The notes under the pieces are model-generated. The model had not been told where the DNA came from. It saw only the letters and a program-made list of their open reading frames with translations, and did not search any database. DNA of 64,000 bases from assembly GCA_021108375.1 (NCBI GenBank), contig JAIORA010000012.1, positions 62,001-126,000 of the forward strand, written 5' to 3'. The DNA is from Anaerohalosphaeraceae bacterium (lineage in GTDB: Bacteria > Planctomycetota > Phycisphaerae > Sedimentisphaerales > UBA12454). Positions 55,220 through 64,000 of the stretch are shown here, one piece after another. Made by a program: the position numbers and the translations under genes. Every line of letters begins with the position of its first letter. The first letter of the stretch is position 1.

Positions 55220-55990
55220 TTAATCGAATTCTATTACAAGGCTTAGCCCAAACAAATCTAAAGCAGAGGTATGCTGCCACTCAACGTTTAAGGCAGTGCT
55301 TGCGTTGATATCGAGGGAAGTGCCAATAAATCCACCGAAGAGTTCGCCGCTGTCAATGTCGTAGGATATTTTATTGGCAACATTTTTGCGTCTTGCAAAG
55401 AACTCACCGTCAACATAATTAACGAATGCACCACCATACAGCGATATATTCTCCCTGAATTGATAATGAGGCCCCACCGCCAACTGAACTTCTACCATAC
55501 TGGTATTAGTGTCCCATCTGTTGCCGTTGATTTTGCCTTCGCTTTCGACCTCAGTCCAAAGCATCTGAAAGATACCGCCGAGTTTAAGGTTTTCGCGAGG
55601 CTGACAAAAAGTCCACTTTGTTCCGAAGCCCAAAGCATAGCCTTTATCAGGGTCGTGTATATGTACTGACGTGCCAGCGACATTATTGGTGTTCCTTGTA
55701 CTTCCGGCCCCAAGCCGTATAAAGGCTTCCCATTTATCATTGAAGCCGCGCGAAATATCAACAAATACTCCGTGTGATTTGATGCCGTCCAAAGTGAAAG
55801 CCGGCCCGCCGCCTGGTGATGAACCGTTGTCGAAGTCCAGGCTCATCTTGCTGTAGGTATAACTAATTCCGACGCTGGTTTTGCCCTTGCCCAAATTTGC
55901 TGCTGGTGGACCAAAGGGAGCGATTGCGATTGCCGGGGTGCAAAACGATACAAGTAAAATAAGTGTGAGGATTGGTAATTTACGACTCAT
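55220..55990 (-). CDS. Outer-membrane beta-barrel protein
   Basis: A 256-residue protein with a signal peptide (LPILTLILLVSFCTPAIAIA), then alternating beta strands (KTSVGISYTYSKMSLDF, WEAFIRLGAGS, KLGGIFQMLWTEVES, ISLYGGAFVNYVDGEF) ending in SLVIEFD, where the final strand has the aromatic residue next to the end. This is the usual layout of porin-like barrels. AAAGGAG lies eight bases before the ATG. No specific family recognised. The 441-base gap upstream (55991-56431) has no feature I can name. Confidence 0.8.
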   Translation of the reverse strand: MSRKLPILTLILLVSFCTPAIAIAPFGPPAANLGKGKTSVGISYTYSKMSLDFDNGSSPGGGPAFTLDGIKSHGVFVDISRGFNDKWEAFIRLGAGSTRNTNNVAGTSVHIHDPDKGYALGFGTKWTFCQPRENLKLGGIFQMLWTEVESEGKINGNRWDTNTSMVEVQLAVGPHYQFRENISLYGGAFVNYVDGEFFARRKNVANKISYDIDSGELFGGFIGTSLDINASTALNVEWQHTSALDLFGLSLVIEFD

Positions 55991-56431
55991 AAATTGTCTC
56001 CTTTCAAAATTAATACTTCGTCACATAAAACAACTTACAACCAACGATATATTAAAACTCAAAGGCAACTCAATAGTCTCTGTGTCTATGGCGGATATTG
56101 ATGTATTTTATTTCAGATGTCAAGCAATTATTTTAGAGTATTTTAAGATTTTATGTACTGGTTTAGGCCGTTATGAGGACAAGGCTGACAAAGAAGATTG
56201 CGCAGCGATATTGAAATCTCGCGAGCAAATTTGATGCCGTCAGCCGAAGCCGCAGTAGGCATAAACGGTACACTAAAAATTAAACTGCTCTTGTCTTGTC
56301 AGCATTTTTTTAATCGCACTATTTACCCATCTAAGGACGTTTAGGGGGTTTTGGGTAGTATAATCGGGATAATCGCTGTTACCCCAATTGCCCGGCAGAA
56401 GCGTCGAAATTAAAGACAGTTTATTACCGCA

Positions 56432-57595
56432 TTATTTGTTTGTCTCAGATATGGCGGATATAGCCATATCCGCGACAGCCTCTGCCGCGTTGGTATTATT
56501 GAAAGGCTGTAACAATGTGTTGAGTTCAGTGCTGAGTTTTTTCATTGCTTCAGTATCATTGAGCAGTTTTTCACACGCTTCGACAATTGGCGAAACAGAG
56601 GTGAAATATGGCATAAATTCCGGCACAAGCCCTTTGCCCGCCAGAATATTCACTAAGGAAAGGTGCGGAATTTTCACTAATCGCTTACCGATAGTTTCCC
56701 ATAGGAATTTATTTGATTGATAAACTATCGCCATTGGACACGCCGCCGCCGCTACCTGCAGCGTTGCTGACCCGCTCGCCACCAGTGCCAGGTCAACCTT
56801 TTTAGCGGTATCGAAAACCGCGTCAGTTGCGTAATTGCACCGAAGGATTTTAAGCTCGGTTTTTTTTAATGTTTTTAGAACATTTTCATCCGCTGCAACA
56901 GCGGTAAATTTTATACCTGGATGCCTGGCCTTTAATCTGCGTGCCATCTGCTGCATTGCAGGCCACAAAGTTTTTATTTCTGCCGGCCGGGAACCCGGCA
57001 TAAGAGCGATATGCGCCGACGCAATCGAGAACCCACGATAATCTTTAGGCTTGATTTTTGATGTTTCAATTTCTTCTAAAAGTGGATTGCCGACAAACCT
57101 GCAATCAACTCCCCGACTGCCGAACCATTCCGGCTCGAAAGGCAGCAGTGCCGCCAGTGGTGCGGTACACAGGCGTTTAAGTTTTCTAATTCGCCACGGT
57201 GCCCACGCCCACAATTGCGGAGCGACATAAAACATTGTCTTTACATTACTTTTAGCTGCCGCTTTTGCGATATGAAAATTAAATGCCGGCGAATCGCACA
57301 CGATTACGAGGTCAACTTTGTTGTTCTCGAAATATCGCCTCGCTTTTTTGAAGACTTTTAGGAAGAAGAAAATTTTCAGAAGGGCCTTATAGTGCATCGC
57401 GGCCTTTTGGGTAGTGTTGACGATAATTTCACAACCAGCTCGTGCCATATTCTCGCCACCGAGTCCGACAAATTCGATGTCGGGGTTTTTCTGTTTCAGC
57501 ACTGAGATAAGTTTTGCGCAGAGCCTGTCTCCGCTGGTCTCAGCGGCACTTAGAAACACGCGACACTTTTTGCTGTTATTCTCATCAGAAATCAT
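56432..57595 (-). CDS. lpxB: Lipid-A-disaccharide synthase
   Basis: A 387-residue glycosyltransferase of family 19 joining UDP-diacylglucosamine and lipid X. SAAETSGDRLCAKL, GLGGENMARAGCEII, DSPAFNFHIAKAA, YVAPQLWAWAPWRIRKL, FVGNPLLEE, LMPGSRPAEIK and ASGSATLQVAAA are all LpxB signatures. It shows that the organism builds lipid A. The start at 57595 is chosen over a TTG 36 bases upstream, which has no ribosome site; the true start is uncertain. Confidence 0.93.
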   Translation of the reverse strand: MISDENNSKKCRVFLSAAETSGDRLCAKLISVLKQKNPDIEFVGLGGENMARAGCEIIVNTTQKAAMHYKALLKIFFFLKVFKKARRYFENNKVDLVIVCDSPAFNFHIAKAAAKSNVKTMFYVAPQLWAWAPWRIRKLKRLCTAPLAALLPFEPEWFGSRGVDCRFVGNPLLEEIETSKIKPKDYRGFSIASAHIALMPGSRPAEIKTLWPAMQQMARRLKARHPGIKFTAVAADENVLKTLKKTELKILRCNYATDAVFDTAKKVDLALVASGSATLQVAAAACPMAIVYQSNKFLWETIGKRLVKIPHLSLVNILAGKGLVPEFMPYFTSVSPIVEACEKLLNDTEAMKKLSTELNTLLQPFNNTNAAEAVADMAISAISETNK

Positions 57596-57853
57596 AAGCT
57601 CTTTACTAACCGAAAGTTCCAAAAATCTCAAGTAAAATCACATTGCATCGCCGTTTAAGACACACCTGCCTGTATGACAGGCCAGCCCGGACAAACTGCT
57701 GTTTTGCCATAGTCGCCGACAAAATCGCCTTTAGCATTAACTCCTTATTTAAAAAGACGTTATGCTTTTATGTTTCACTTGTCCCTCCAATGGCACATAA
57801 TTTGCAACAATGTATGTATTCTGATTTTGAAATAAAACAGCAGAGCTATAAAT

Positions 57854-58249
57854 ATGGTTTTAAACGGCGTTAACGTACTTATAAACAATACTTCCAGCGA
57901 TTGGCTCAAGACTTTAAAGGATATATTGCGGACTCGCTCGGTCGAGCTTGTCCCTGCCAATCGCCCGTGCGATGCGCTCGAAATTATTGAAAGCCAACCA
58001 ATCCACACCGCGATTTTGGATACCGATAGCCGTTTTAGTAACGGCTTGAGCATTATAAAGGTGATAAGAACAAAAGCACCGACTTTGCCTTGCATATTGC
58101 TTAGCAGTCAAAGCGAACAGGCAATGCTGACAGATGCTCTTTCGCTGAACGTTTTCAGCGTGGTTTCTCGGCCGATAGACCCGGTCGTCTTACAGAACCA
58201 ACTGCACCGTATATTTGTTAAGAGGTATAACTGCGAAATTTTCGCTTAA
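57854..58249 (+). CDS. Receiver-domain-like protein with altered motifs
   Basis: A 131-residue single domain with the CheY fold pattern. AILDTDSRFSNGLSIIKVIRT carries an aspartate at the phosphorylation position, LLSSQSEQAM holds the conserved serine, but the lysine that usually follows is arginine (VVSRPIDPVVL). The N-terminal acidic pair is not obvious (VLINNTSSDW). It may be a degenerate, phosphorylation-independent switch. It precedes groESL on the same strand by 160 bases. No output domain. Confidence 0.7.
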   Translation: MVLNGVNVLINNTSSDWLKTLKDILRTRSVELVPANRPCDALEIIESQPIHTAILDTDSRFSNGLSIIKVIRTKAPTLPCILLSSQSEQAMLTDALSLNVFSVVSRPIDPVVLQNQLHRIFVKRYNCEIFA

Positions 58250-58266
58250 AAAAATGGTTAATAGTA

Positions 58267-58321
58267 GCCGAGCAGCGGAAGCTGCCGAATAAATTTTTGT
58301 CATTCCCGCGAAAGCGGGAAT
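58267..58321. repeat. Two hairpin repeats between receiver gene and groES
   Basis: GCCGAG hairpin with stem CAGC/GCTG and GGAA loop (58267-58289), and ATTCCCGC-GAAA-GCGGGAAT (58302-58321). No CIRCE element is seen ahead of groES. Confidence 0.8.
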
Positions 58322-58409
58322 CCAGTTGTTTACATCTGGTTAAAATATTAGAAAAACTAAAAAAATTATTAACAATAGTAGAAATTTCTCGAAAGGAGAG
58401 AAAGTAAAA

Positions 58410-58697
58410 ATGAAAATCAAACCATTAGCCGACAAAGTACTCGTTGAACGCACTCAGGCAGAGGCAGTAACCACAGGCGGTATCGTCTTGCCGGAATCAG
58501 CCAAGGAAAAACCGCAAAGAGGCACTATCATTAGTGTTGGCCCGGGCAAACTGCTCGATGATGGCTCACGAAGCAAATTACAGGTCAAAAAAGGCGACCA
58601 GGTTCTCTTCACAAGCTATGCCGGCACAGATGTCAAAATCGATGCCAACGAGTATATGATTATGGACGAGTCCGACATTATGGCCGTAATCGAATAA
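58410..58697 (+). CDS. groS: Co-chaperonin GroES
   Basis: A 95-residue co-chaperonin, the usual size: [38 protein letters not shown] and [28 protein letters not shown] with the mobile loop near residues 18-32 (TTGGIVLP). A strong AAAGGAGAG site precedes the ATG. groEL follows after 80 bases, which contain one hairpin repeat. Confidence 0.97.
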   Translation: MKIKPLADKVLVERTQAEAVTTGGIVLPESAKEKPQRGTIISVGPGKLLDDGSRSKLQVKKGDQVLFTSYAGTDVKIDANEYMIMDESDIMAVIE

Positions 58698-58716
58698 AGC
58701 TCAAATGGCAAACAAT

Positions 58717-58740
58717 AACCGAGCAGCGGAAGCTGCCGGA
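58717..58740. repeat. Hairpin repeat between groES and groEL
   Basis: ACCGAGCAGCGGAAGCTGCCGG, a copy of the element at 58267 with the same stem CAGC/GCTG and GGAA loop, so groES is flanked by two copies. In the transcript it would stand just ahead of the groEL ribosome site. Confidence 0.75.
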
Positions 58741-58777
58741 TAAAAATTTAGAATAAACATTTTGACAGGAGTTTGAA

Positions 58778-60403
58778 ATGGTAGCAAAAAAAATAGCCTT
58801 TAACACCGAAGCACGCAACACGATTCGCCTCGGTGTCGAAAAACTGGCAAAAGCGGTTAAGGTAACGCTTGGCCCGTGTGGCAGAAACGTAATTCTTGAA
58901 AAATCGTTCGGCTCACCAACTGTTACAAAAGATGGCGTTTCCGTCGCTAAAGAAATCGAGTTGGAAGATGCCTATGAGAATATGGGCGCACAGATGGTTA
59001 AAGAAGTCGCAAGCAAAACAAGCTCAGTCGCCGGCGATGGAACAACCACAGCTACGATATTGGCCGAGGCAATTTTCTGCGAAGGTCTCAAAAATATCAC
59101 TGCTGGCGCAAACCCGATGCAGGTAAAACGCGGCATTGATAAAGCCGTTATGAAAATTACTGAAGAGCTTGAAAAAATGAGCATTGCGGTTGATTCCAGC
59201 AAGCAGATTCAGCAGGTCGCAACTTGTTCAGCAAATCAGGATGCTGAAATAGGCAAAACAATGGCCGCCGCAATGGACAAAGTCGGCAAAGACGGCGTAA
59301 TTACCGTCGAAGAAGGCCAAAGCCTTGAAACAACAGTCGATTTGGTCGAAGGTATGCAATTCGACAAAGGTTATCTTAGCCCACATTTTGTCAATCACCT
59401 CGACGATATGACAGTCGTTCTTGAGAAGCCTTATATTCTTGTACACGAAAAGAAAATCAGCTCAATCAAATCGCTCATCCCGATTTTGGAAAAAGTTTCC
59501 AAACAGGGCAGGCCTTTGTTGATTATTGCAGAGGACGTTGAAGGCGAAGCACTTGCCACTCTTGTAGTCAACAAGCTGCGAGGCGTACTGCAAATTGCCG
59601 CCGTCAAAGCTCCCGGTTTTGGTGACAGACGCAAGGCAATGCTCGGCGATATTGGCGTTCTCGTAAATGCCGAACCTGTTTTTGAGGACCTCGGTATGGA
59701 CATCGAAAATATTGAGCTTGCTCAGCTCGGACAGGCAAAGAGGGTTACCATCGACAAGGACAACACAACAATCGTCGAAGGCGCAGGCTCAACCGCTGAC
59801 ATCAAAGGAAGAATTGAGCAGATTAAAAATGAAATCAACGCGACCACCAGCGACTATGATATTGAAAAATTGCAGGAGCGTTTAGCTAAACTCTCAGGCG
59901 GCGTTGCTCAGATTAACGTTGGTGCTGCAACCGAAGCTGAAATGAAAGAGAAAAAAGCACGCGTTGAAGACGCTCTCCACGCTTGTCGCGCAGCTGTTGA
60001 AGAAGGCATCCTTCCTGGCGGCGGAATCGCGGTACTGCGAACTCTCAAGGCTCTTGACAAAGTTAAAGTTGCCGGCGATGAAAAAATTGGTGTTGATATT
60101 GTTAAAAGAGCTGTCTTTGCTCCAATCAAACAGATTGCTCAAAACGCCGGCCTTGATGGCTCCATCGTTGCTCAGAAAGTTATTGAAACAAACGAAGCCA
60201 ATTTTGGCTACGATGCTATGGCAAAATGTTATGGCAATATGATTGATTTTGGCGTTATCGTTCCGACAAAGGTCGAAAGAATCGCTCTGCAAAACGGTGC
60301 TTCAATTGCCTCGTTCTTGCTTACAACCGATGCGGTAGTAAGCGAGATACCGGAAAAGAAAGCCCCCGCCCCCGCAATGCCGCAAGGTGGCGGAATGTAT
60401 TAA
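58778..60403 (+). CDS. groL: Chaperonin GroEL
   Basis: A 541-residue Hsp60. [18 protein letters not shown] and [27 protein letters not shown] (ATP site), VTVEEGQSL-like [28 protein letters not shown] and EEGILPGGG are present; it ends in [11 protein letters not shown], with the Gly-Met-type tail. Only one GroEL gene is seen in the window. The ribosome site is TGACAGGAG before the ATG. Confidence 0.97.
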   Translation: MVAKKIAFNTEARNTIRLGVEKLAKAVKVTLGPCGRNVILEKSFGSPTVTKDGVSVAKEIELEDAYENMGAQMVKEVASKTSSVAGDGTTTATILAEAIFCEGLKNITAGANPMQVKRGIDKAVMKITEELEKMSIAVDSSKQIQQVATCSANQDAEIGKTMAAAMDKVGKDGVITVEEGQSLETTVDLVEGMQFDKGYLSPHFVNHLDDMTVVLEKPYILVHEKKISSIKSLIPILEKVSKQGRPLLIIAEDVEGEALATLVVNKLRGVLQIAAVKAPGFGDRRKAMLGDIGVLVNAEPVFEDLGMDIENIELAQLGQAKRVTIDKDNTTIVEGAGSTADIKGRIEQIKNEINATTSDYDIEKLQERLAKLSGGVAQINVGAATEAEMKEKKARVEDALHACRAAVEEGILPGGGIAVLRTLKALDKVKVAGDEKIGVDIVKRAVFAPIKQIAQNAGLDGSIVAQKVIETNEANFGYDAMAKCYGNMIDFGVIVPTKVERIALQNGASIASFLLTTDAVVSEIPEKKAPAPAMPQGGGMY

Positions 60404-60449
60404 AAAGTTTTAGAAGTCGTCCCGATTCATCGGGAGAGAAATTTAAGTT

Positions 60450-60480
60450 AGCCCCCTGATTTATCAGGGGGCTTTCTGTT
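60450..60480 (+). terminator. Terminator of groESL, formed by a repeat-family hairpin
   Basis: AGCCCCCTGAT (60450-60460) pairs with ATCAGGGGGCT (60463-60473) and is followed by TTCTGTT. It belongs to the TTAGCCCC family. Confidence 0.6.
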
Positions 60481-60504
60481 ACTGCTGTTTCCATCGCCAT
60501 AAAA

Positions 60505-60660
60505 GCCGAGCAACGTAAGTCGCCGGAATAATTAGCCCCCGAATTACAATTCGGGGGTTGTTTCACGAATTGATTATCCCGTATTTACCGTAGGGGCGAT
60601 TCGCGAATCGCCCCCTTGTCATACCCGCGAAAGCGGGTATCCATATTCTATCTACTGCAT
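60505..60660. repeat. Intergenic hairpin repeats downstream of groEL
   Basis: GCCGAG hairpin (60505-60528, stem CAAC/GTCG, GTAA loop), CCCCCGAATTACAATTCGGGGG near 60533, and ATACCCGC-GAAA-GCGGGTAT (60621-60640), in which the outer pair is changed in both arms relative to the ATTCCC version. Confidence 0.8.
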
Positions 60661-60742
60661 TCTATCTTTTTAAAAAAAATCTGCGTAATCAGCGTTTAAA
60701 TAATTTGATTCTATTTGCTGTTTAAGGTACTCTGTAACAGAT

Positions 60743-61033
60743 ATGTTTTTCAAATACTATAACAATTCGTTGAACCAGATGTCTCGCGGTTTTGCCAAGG
60801 GTCTTTTCGTAATTGGCTTGCTGCTGGCGGGTTTCGGCGTGCTGGTATATATATTGAAAGAAGTGCTGGCAGTTATTGCCGCTGCGATATTTATGGTGGT
60901 AGGTTTCTTTTGCTGTGTAAATGCCATTCGGATATACATACTGAGCCGAAAACTCAACAACGCTTCCGACCCGAACGACGACCACAGGGAAAACGTCCGT
61001 GTCCGTATCGATACCGATGCCGACGTTTTTTAG
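60743..61033 (+). CDS. Small two-helix membrane protein
   Basis: A 96-residue protein with two transmembrane helices (AKGLFVIGLLLAGFGVLVYIL and VLAVIAAAIFMVVGFFCCVNAI) and a polar, acidic tail (NASDPNDDHRENVRVRIDTDADVF). It has the size and layout of small planctomycete membrane proteins with no known role. No clear ribosome site is seen; I call it because the reading frame is fully consistent with a membrane protein. Confidence 0.6.
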   Translation: MFFKYYNNSLNQMSRGFAKGLFVIGLLLAGFGVLVYILKEVLAVIAAAIFMVVGFFCCVNAIRIYILSRKLNNASDPNDDHRENVRVRIDTDADVF

Positions 61034-61070
61034 ATTCACATTACCATTTCACGTTTGCATATTTTTCTAT

Positions 61071-61400
61071 CCCGCCCCCGCCCCCGCCCCCGCCCCCATC
61101 GCCATTTAGCCCCCTGATTCATCAGGGGGTTGTTGTTTAGTTAGCCCCCGATTTGTAAATCGGGGGTTCTTTTACGTATTGTTTATCCTTTTCCCATCGT
61201 ATAGAAGCCGAGCCGCGGAAGCGGCCGGATAGGGTTGTTGTCATTGCGAGCGTAGCGTGGCAATCTCGTTTTAGATTAACCGTTCGCACACGACTTTGCT
61301 TGTCCCGCACCAAATAGGCAACTGCCGTAATTTGGTGCGCGGGTCATTTCGACTGAAGCGCAGCGTAATGGAGAAATCTCAACCACTCCACTTAATAACT
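61071..61400. repeat. GCCCCC tandem repeat and hairpin repeats
   Basis: 61071-61097 is a 6-base tandem repeat (GCCCCC, four copies). It is followed by CCCCCTGATTCATCAGGGGG near 61105, CCCCCGATTTGTAAATCGGGGG near 61141, a GCCGAG hairpin with stem CCGC/GCGG and GGAA loop (61207-61229), GTCATTGCGAGCG...GGCAATCT near 61239, and the TTAACCGTTCGCACACGAC / GTCATTTCGACTG text also found near 55040-55160. Confidence 0.8.
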
Positions 61401-61405
61401 AAAAC

Positions 61406-61433
61406 AAAAAAAGGCCGGCTATTAACCGACCTT
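61406..61433 (-). terminator. Intrinsic terminator of the first PEP-CTERM gene
   Basis: On the minus strand AAGGTCGG pairs with CCGGCCTT across a short loop (one G-T pair), followed by T residues. It lies about 26 bases after the stop codon at 61460. Confidence 0.75.
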
Positions 61434-61459
61434 TTTATTTATACCTAAACTTTTAAAAC

Positions 61460-62083
61460 TTATCGTTTTTTCCTGAGAAGCAATCCGCCAAGACCAAGCA
61501 AACAAAGTGTTGCCGGCTCAGGAACGCACTTGGTGTCGATGACAACCTGGTCAACATAAGCTGGGTATTGGGAGAACTTCAAACCAATCTCCTCCCATTC
61601 TGGATTCGGGTAAATAATAATGTCGAACGCATCGGTAACCCAGCCGTCCTCGTGTGCATAGCTTTCGACTGGTGTTATATCATAACGTGTGTCGGGCGTT
61701 CCGTCGGTCGTTATGTCAACCGCTATCGGGAAGCCATATAGCGCATCATCAAAATATGTAATCTGGATGCGTATCCACTTTTCGGGGTTGTTATTGTTGT
61801 AATTGTCCAGCCAGAACGAAAGTTCATCGTCTAGCCCGACCTCCACTACATCGTCTCGTCCCTGAAATTCCTCCAACAACATTCCGTAACTCGCAATAGG
61901 CTCAGTAAGCGTAGCTGGGTTGCACACCCACCAATCTGGCTTACCGCTCATACCATAATCCCAGGTATCCCATTCTGCCGTTAAGGTATTCTCTGTACTT
62001 CGCCAGATGGGCGAAAGAACATCATCTGCCATCACCGCTCCTGTTACCATCAAAACTGCTAACAACACTACTAACTTTTTCAT
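61460..62083 (-). CDS. PEP-CTERM sorting-domain protein
   Basis: A 207-residue exported protein with a signal peptide (LVVLLAVLMVTGAVMADD), a beta-rich mature part rich in Trp, Asp and Tyr, and a C-terminal VPEP-type sorting signal: CVPEPATLCLLGLGGLLLRKKR, i.e. PEP motif, short hydrophobic helix, basic end. Exosortase would process it and attach it or send it to extracellular polysaccharide; no exosortase is in the window. Function of the mature part is unknown. Confidence 0.9.
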   Translation of the reverse strand: MKKLVVLLAVLMVTGAVMADDVLSPIWRSTENTLTAEWDTWDYGMSGKPDWWVCNPATLTEPIASYGMLLEEFQGRDDVVEVGLDDELSFWLDNYNNNNPEKWIRIQITYFDDALYGFPIAVDITTDGTPDTRYDITPVESYAHEDGWVTDAFDIIIYPNPEWEEIGLKFSQYPAYVDQVVIDTKCVPEPATLCLLGLGGLLLRKKR

Positions 62084-62159
62084 TTTACTACCTCCTTCAA
62101 TAAACTGTGGAGTTTAAAAAGCCTCCTGAACAGACAGGGGGCATTGTTACTGTAACTGA

Positions 62160-62852
62160 TTACACTTTCCTTTTCCTCCTAACCAGCAATTCGCCAAGCC
62201 CAAGCAGACAAATCGTCATCGGCTCCGGCACACAGGTAACTGCGATGTCGGCTGTCATCCAGCCGTCAATAATTCCGTCGCCTCCGCCGGATGCGTTATC
62301 TTCACACGTAAGATAAGTATTGAGCACATATATATCAGCCGGGTAAGCCGGGTCGGCGGATAAACTAAAATTGGCATGCGCATTAGGGCCAAAGTTGCCG
62401 CTCGGATAGTCGCCATCAACATCGACATCATAGCTCGCTAAAAAATGCAAAACGTAAATGTCATATGTTACGGTTATCGGAATATCGTTTGTCGGCCCCC
62501 ACGACGTTGATGGTCCCGGCGATGGAAAGTTGCCGAGATACTCGTTATCCAAAGTTTCGGTACTATCCCAGATGCCGTCTTTGTCAAAATCGAGGGATAC
62601 TGTACCGCTGGCATACACATCCCACGAACCGCCCGCAGGAGGAATGTCTAAATCGTATGTACCCGTTACGTTGTCAATCGTCAAGTAATCAGGCCCACCA
62701 GTTGCTACTCCCGGATTGCCACCCGTGGAAAAACCGGTAAGACTGAAATCTGCCTGGCCAATGTTGAAAACAGAAACATAGCTTGCCTCTGCCGCACTGC
62801 TAATTGCCAACACCACTCCAACTACTGCGCAAATTGTAATCAACTTTCTCAT
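62160..62852 (-). CDS. PEP-CTERM sorting-domain protein
   Basis: A 230-residue exported protein with signal peptide (ITICAVVGVVLAISSAAEA), a Gly/Asp/Ser-rich beta domain (YLTIDNVTGTYDLDIPPAGG) and the tail CVPEPMTICLLGLGELLVRRKRKV. It lies about 76 bases upstream of the first PEP-CTERM gene on the same strand and the two may be co-expressed. The mature domains of the two are not alike. Function unknown. Confidence 0.9.
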   Translation of the reverse strand: MRKLITICAVVGVVLAISSAAEASYVSVFNIGQADFSLTGFSTGGNPGVATGGPDYLTIDNVTGTYDLDIPPAGGSWDVYASGTVSLDFDKDGIWDSTETLDNEYLGNFPSPGPSTSWGPTNDIPITVTYDIYVLHFLASYDVDVDGDYPSGNFGPNAHANFSLSADPAYPADIYVLNTYLTCEDNASGGGDGIIDGWMTADIAVTCVPEPMTICLLGLGELLVRRKRKV

Positions 62853-63235
62853 TTTGCTCTCCTTGTCCCAAAAAATAAAAGTTATTTTCTCGAATCAATC
62901 TAATCTGCGCAGCAAACCACCGCACAGGACTTCAAGGAAATTTTTGTAAACAAAACTGAAAGACAAAAAGGAATGAACGCGCAGACACGATTTTGGAACA
63001 GCAAGCACCCTCCTTGGATAAGACTCACAAAAGCTTTTGCGCATCGTTTCCTCTCTCCTGGGCCTATACATCACATAAAAGACTTCGGACGAGTATTATA
63101 ACACTAATTGTTATCGGGCGAAACAAAAAAAGGCAAAAAAGTAGTCTTATACAGATTTTCAGGGCATTACCCCATTTTTACGCCAAAATTCTCTCTGTTT
63201 TAGGAGCCGAAGACGGGCGTAATTTCGTACTTTTC
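62853..63235. other. Gene-free stretch upstream of the permease gene
   Basis: A 383-base divergent region. An open frame of 94 codons on the plus strand (62993-63277) has no good start and no recognisable composition, so I do not call it. No repeat of the families seen elsewhere is found here. Confidence 0.5.
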
Positions 63236-63264
63236 TTGACATTCACCGTTTTTAAAGATAAAAC
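63236..63264 (+). promoter_or_regulatory. Promoter of the MlaE-type gene
   Basis: TTGACA (63236-63241), a 17-base spacer and TAAAAC (63259-63264), about 28 bases before the start codon, whose AAGGCGGAG provides the ribosome site. Confidence 0.65.
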
Positions 63265-63291
63265 AGACTTCCATTAAGGCGGAGAATACAA

Positions 63292-64000
63292 ATGTCTGAC
63301 AACAGAAAAAGATCGATGCTCGAGCAGTTTGGTGGTTCGGTCATTACTGGCATAAACCATTGTGGCGAGTTTTCACGATTCCACGCAAACGCGATTATCA
63401 CATCGTTGCAGGCTTTCTTCATACCCAAAACCTATCCGCTTATCTGGACGCAAATGTTAGCCATTGGTGTCCGCAGCGTTCCAGTCGTTTGCATTACCGG
63501 CTGTTTTGTCGGGATGGTGCTGGCCGTGCAGGCCTACGACCAGCTTGCGGGCCTGGGACTGGAAGAACATCTCGGCGTGCTGATAAATATATCCGTAGTC
63601 AAAGAACTCGGCCCAGTACTGACCGCGGTAATGCTTGCCGGCCGAGTCGGCGGAGCCTTGACGGCCGAACTCGGCACGATGAATGTTACCGAGCAAATTT
63701 CCGCTGTAAGAAGTATGGGCACCGACCCGATTCGATACTTAGTATCGCCGCGAATTTTAGCCTGCCTGTTGCTGACGCCGTTCCTCATTATCTACGCGGA
63801 TTTTATGGGCATTATCGGCGGCTACGTAATAAGCGTTCTGCACTTTGGAATAAACAATAAAGCCTACTGGGATTTCAGCGCATCCGGCATCGAAATGTGG
63901 GACATATCAATTGGCATTATAAAAGGATTCTTCTTCGGTGCCGCCATCGCCGGGGTCAGTTGTTACAAAGGTTTCAATTGTAAAGAAGGCGCTGCTGGCG
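63292..64000 (+). CDS. mlaE: MlaE-family ABC transporter permease, partial (3' end outside window)
   Basis: The frame is open to the window edge (236 codons). GMVLAVQAYDQLAGLGLEEHLG, VVKELGPVLTAVMLAGRVGGALTAELGTM and SAVRSMGTDPIRYLVSPRILAC are the core motifs of MlaE, the inner-membrane permease that with an MlaF ATPase and an MCE-domain protein moves phospholipids between the membranes. A non-hydrophobic N-terminal stretch of about 40 residues precedes the first helix. mlaF and mlaD would be expected next. Confidence 0.93.
   Translation, partial: MSDNRKRSMLEQFGGSVITGINHCGEFSRFHANAIITSLQAFFIPKTYPLIWTQMLAIGVRSVPVVCITGCFVGMVLAVQAYDQLAGLGLEEHLGVLINISVVKELGPVLTAVMLAGRVGGALTAELGTMNVTEQISAVRSMGTDPIRYLVSPRILACLLLTPFLIIYADFMGIIGGYVISVLHFGINNKAYWDFSASGIEMWDISIGIIKGFFFGAAIAGVSCYKGFNCKEGAAG

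Noticed and set aside
58250-58409. CIRCE element upstream of groES
   Set aside because: No TTAGCACTC-N9-GAGTGCTAA or close variant is present; the palindromes there belong to repeat families.
61071-61097. GCCCCC tandem repeat as a regulatory element
   Set aside because: Only four units, between a hypothetical gene and repeat DNA; simple slippage explains it.
62993-63277. Open frame of 94 codons before the mlaE gene
   Set aside because: Starts with TTG without a ribosome site, covers the mlaE promoter, and has no recognisable domain.

Overview
The window looks like chromosomal DNA of a diderm bacterium, most likely a planctomycete of the Phycisphaerae type. Supporting this are two secreted proteins with PEP-CTERM tails, a secreted protein with a C-terminal dockerin, LpxB and an outer-membrane barrel protein, a six-gene Rnf complex, and an extreme load of short hairpin repeats between genes. 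The assignment is inferred from gene content only; no rRNA is present.

Layout. 1-11.5 kb: partial GLUG-repeat exported protein, Na+/H+-type antiporter, GTP-type PEP carboxykinase (pckG), a retropepsin-like protease with a DUF5678-like partner, a two-gene ATPase + Toprim pair resembling split OLD-type defence systems, and a B12-binding-domain protein. 11.5-30 kb: ThiD2-ThiE fusion, UDP-sugar pyrophosphorylase, an RNase HI-PurN fusion next to a zinc-ribbon coiled-coil protein, a U32 peptidase-family protein, a beta-CASP nuclease, a MetF + Cys-rich (MetV-like) + pterin-binding methyltransferase fusion, tRNA-Thr(UGU), queA, a PtsN-like EIIA, glycogen phosphorylase and a dockerin protein. 30-39.5 kb: phosphoesterase, yidC, mnmE, dnaK (behind a consensus sigma-54 promoter), ybbR and cdaA for cyclic di-AMP. 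39.6-45.3 kb: the rnfCDGEAB operon on the minus strand with a Cys-rich membrane protein at its head. 45.7-52.2 kb: sigma-54 activator without receiver domain, TPR lipoprotein, gyrB, a DciA-like DUF721 gene and dnaN, followed by an AT-rich stretch with DnaA-box-like sites that is a candidate origin. 52.2-64 kb: B12-binding radical SAM protein, WYL regulator, outer-membrane protein, lpxB, receiver-like protein, groES-groEL, two PEP-CTERM proteins and the start of an MlaE-type permease.

How the genes work together. The Rnf complex (ferredoxin:NAD oxidoreductase coupled to an ion gradient), the MetF-MetV-methyltransferase fusion and PEPCK suggest an anaerobic, ferredoxin- and folate/corrinoid-based metabolism. 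yidC, mnmE, gyrB, dciA-like and dnaN form the set often found near a bacterial origin. dnaK and groESL give a chaperone set; no CIRCE element is seen at either, but dnaK has a perfect -24/-12 box.

The most unusual structure is in the intergenic DNA: several families of hairpin repeats, in dozens of copies, in which both arms of the stem change together while the flanks stay constant, and in two families the loop is nearly always a GNRA tetraloop. That pattern points to RNA-level selection or to a copying process that keeps arms complementary. Other notable points: two unusual enzyme fusions, an rnfC gene whose conserved N-terminus has no AUG/GUG/UUG start but has a well-placed AUC, a 26-codon leader ORF overlapping rnfA that repeats the rnfA start, a start codon of mnmE buried in a hairpin with the yidC stop codon, and a cdaA with DLA in place of DGA.
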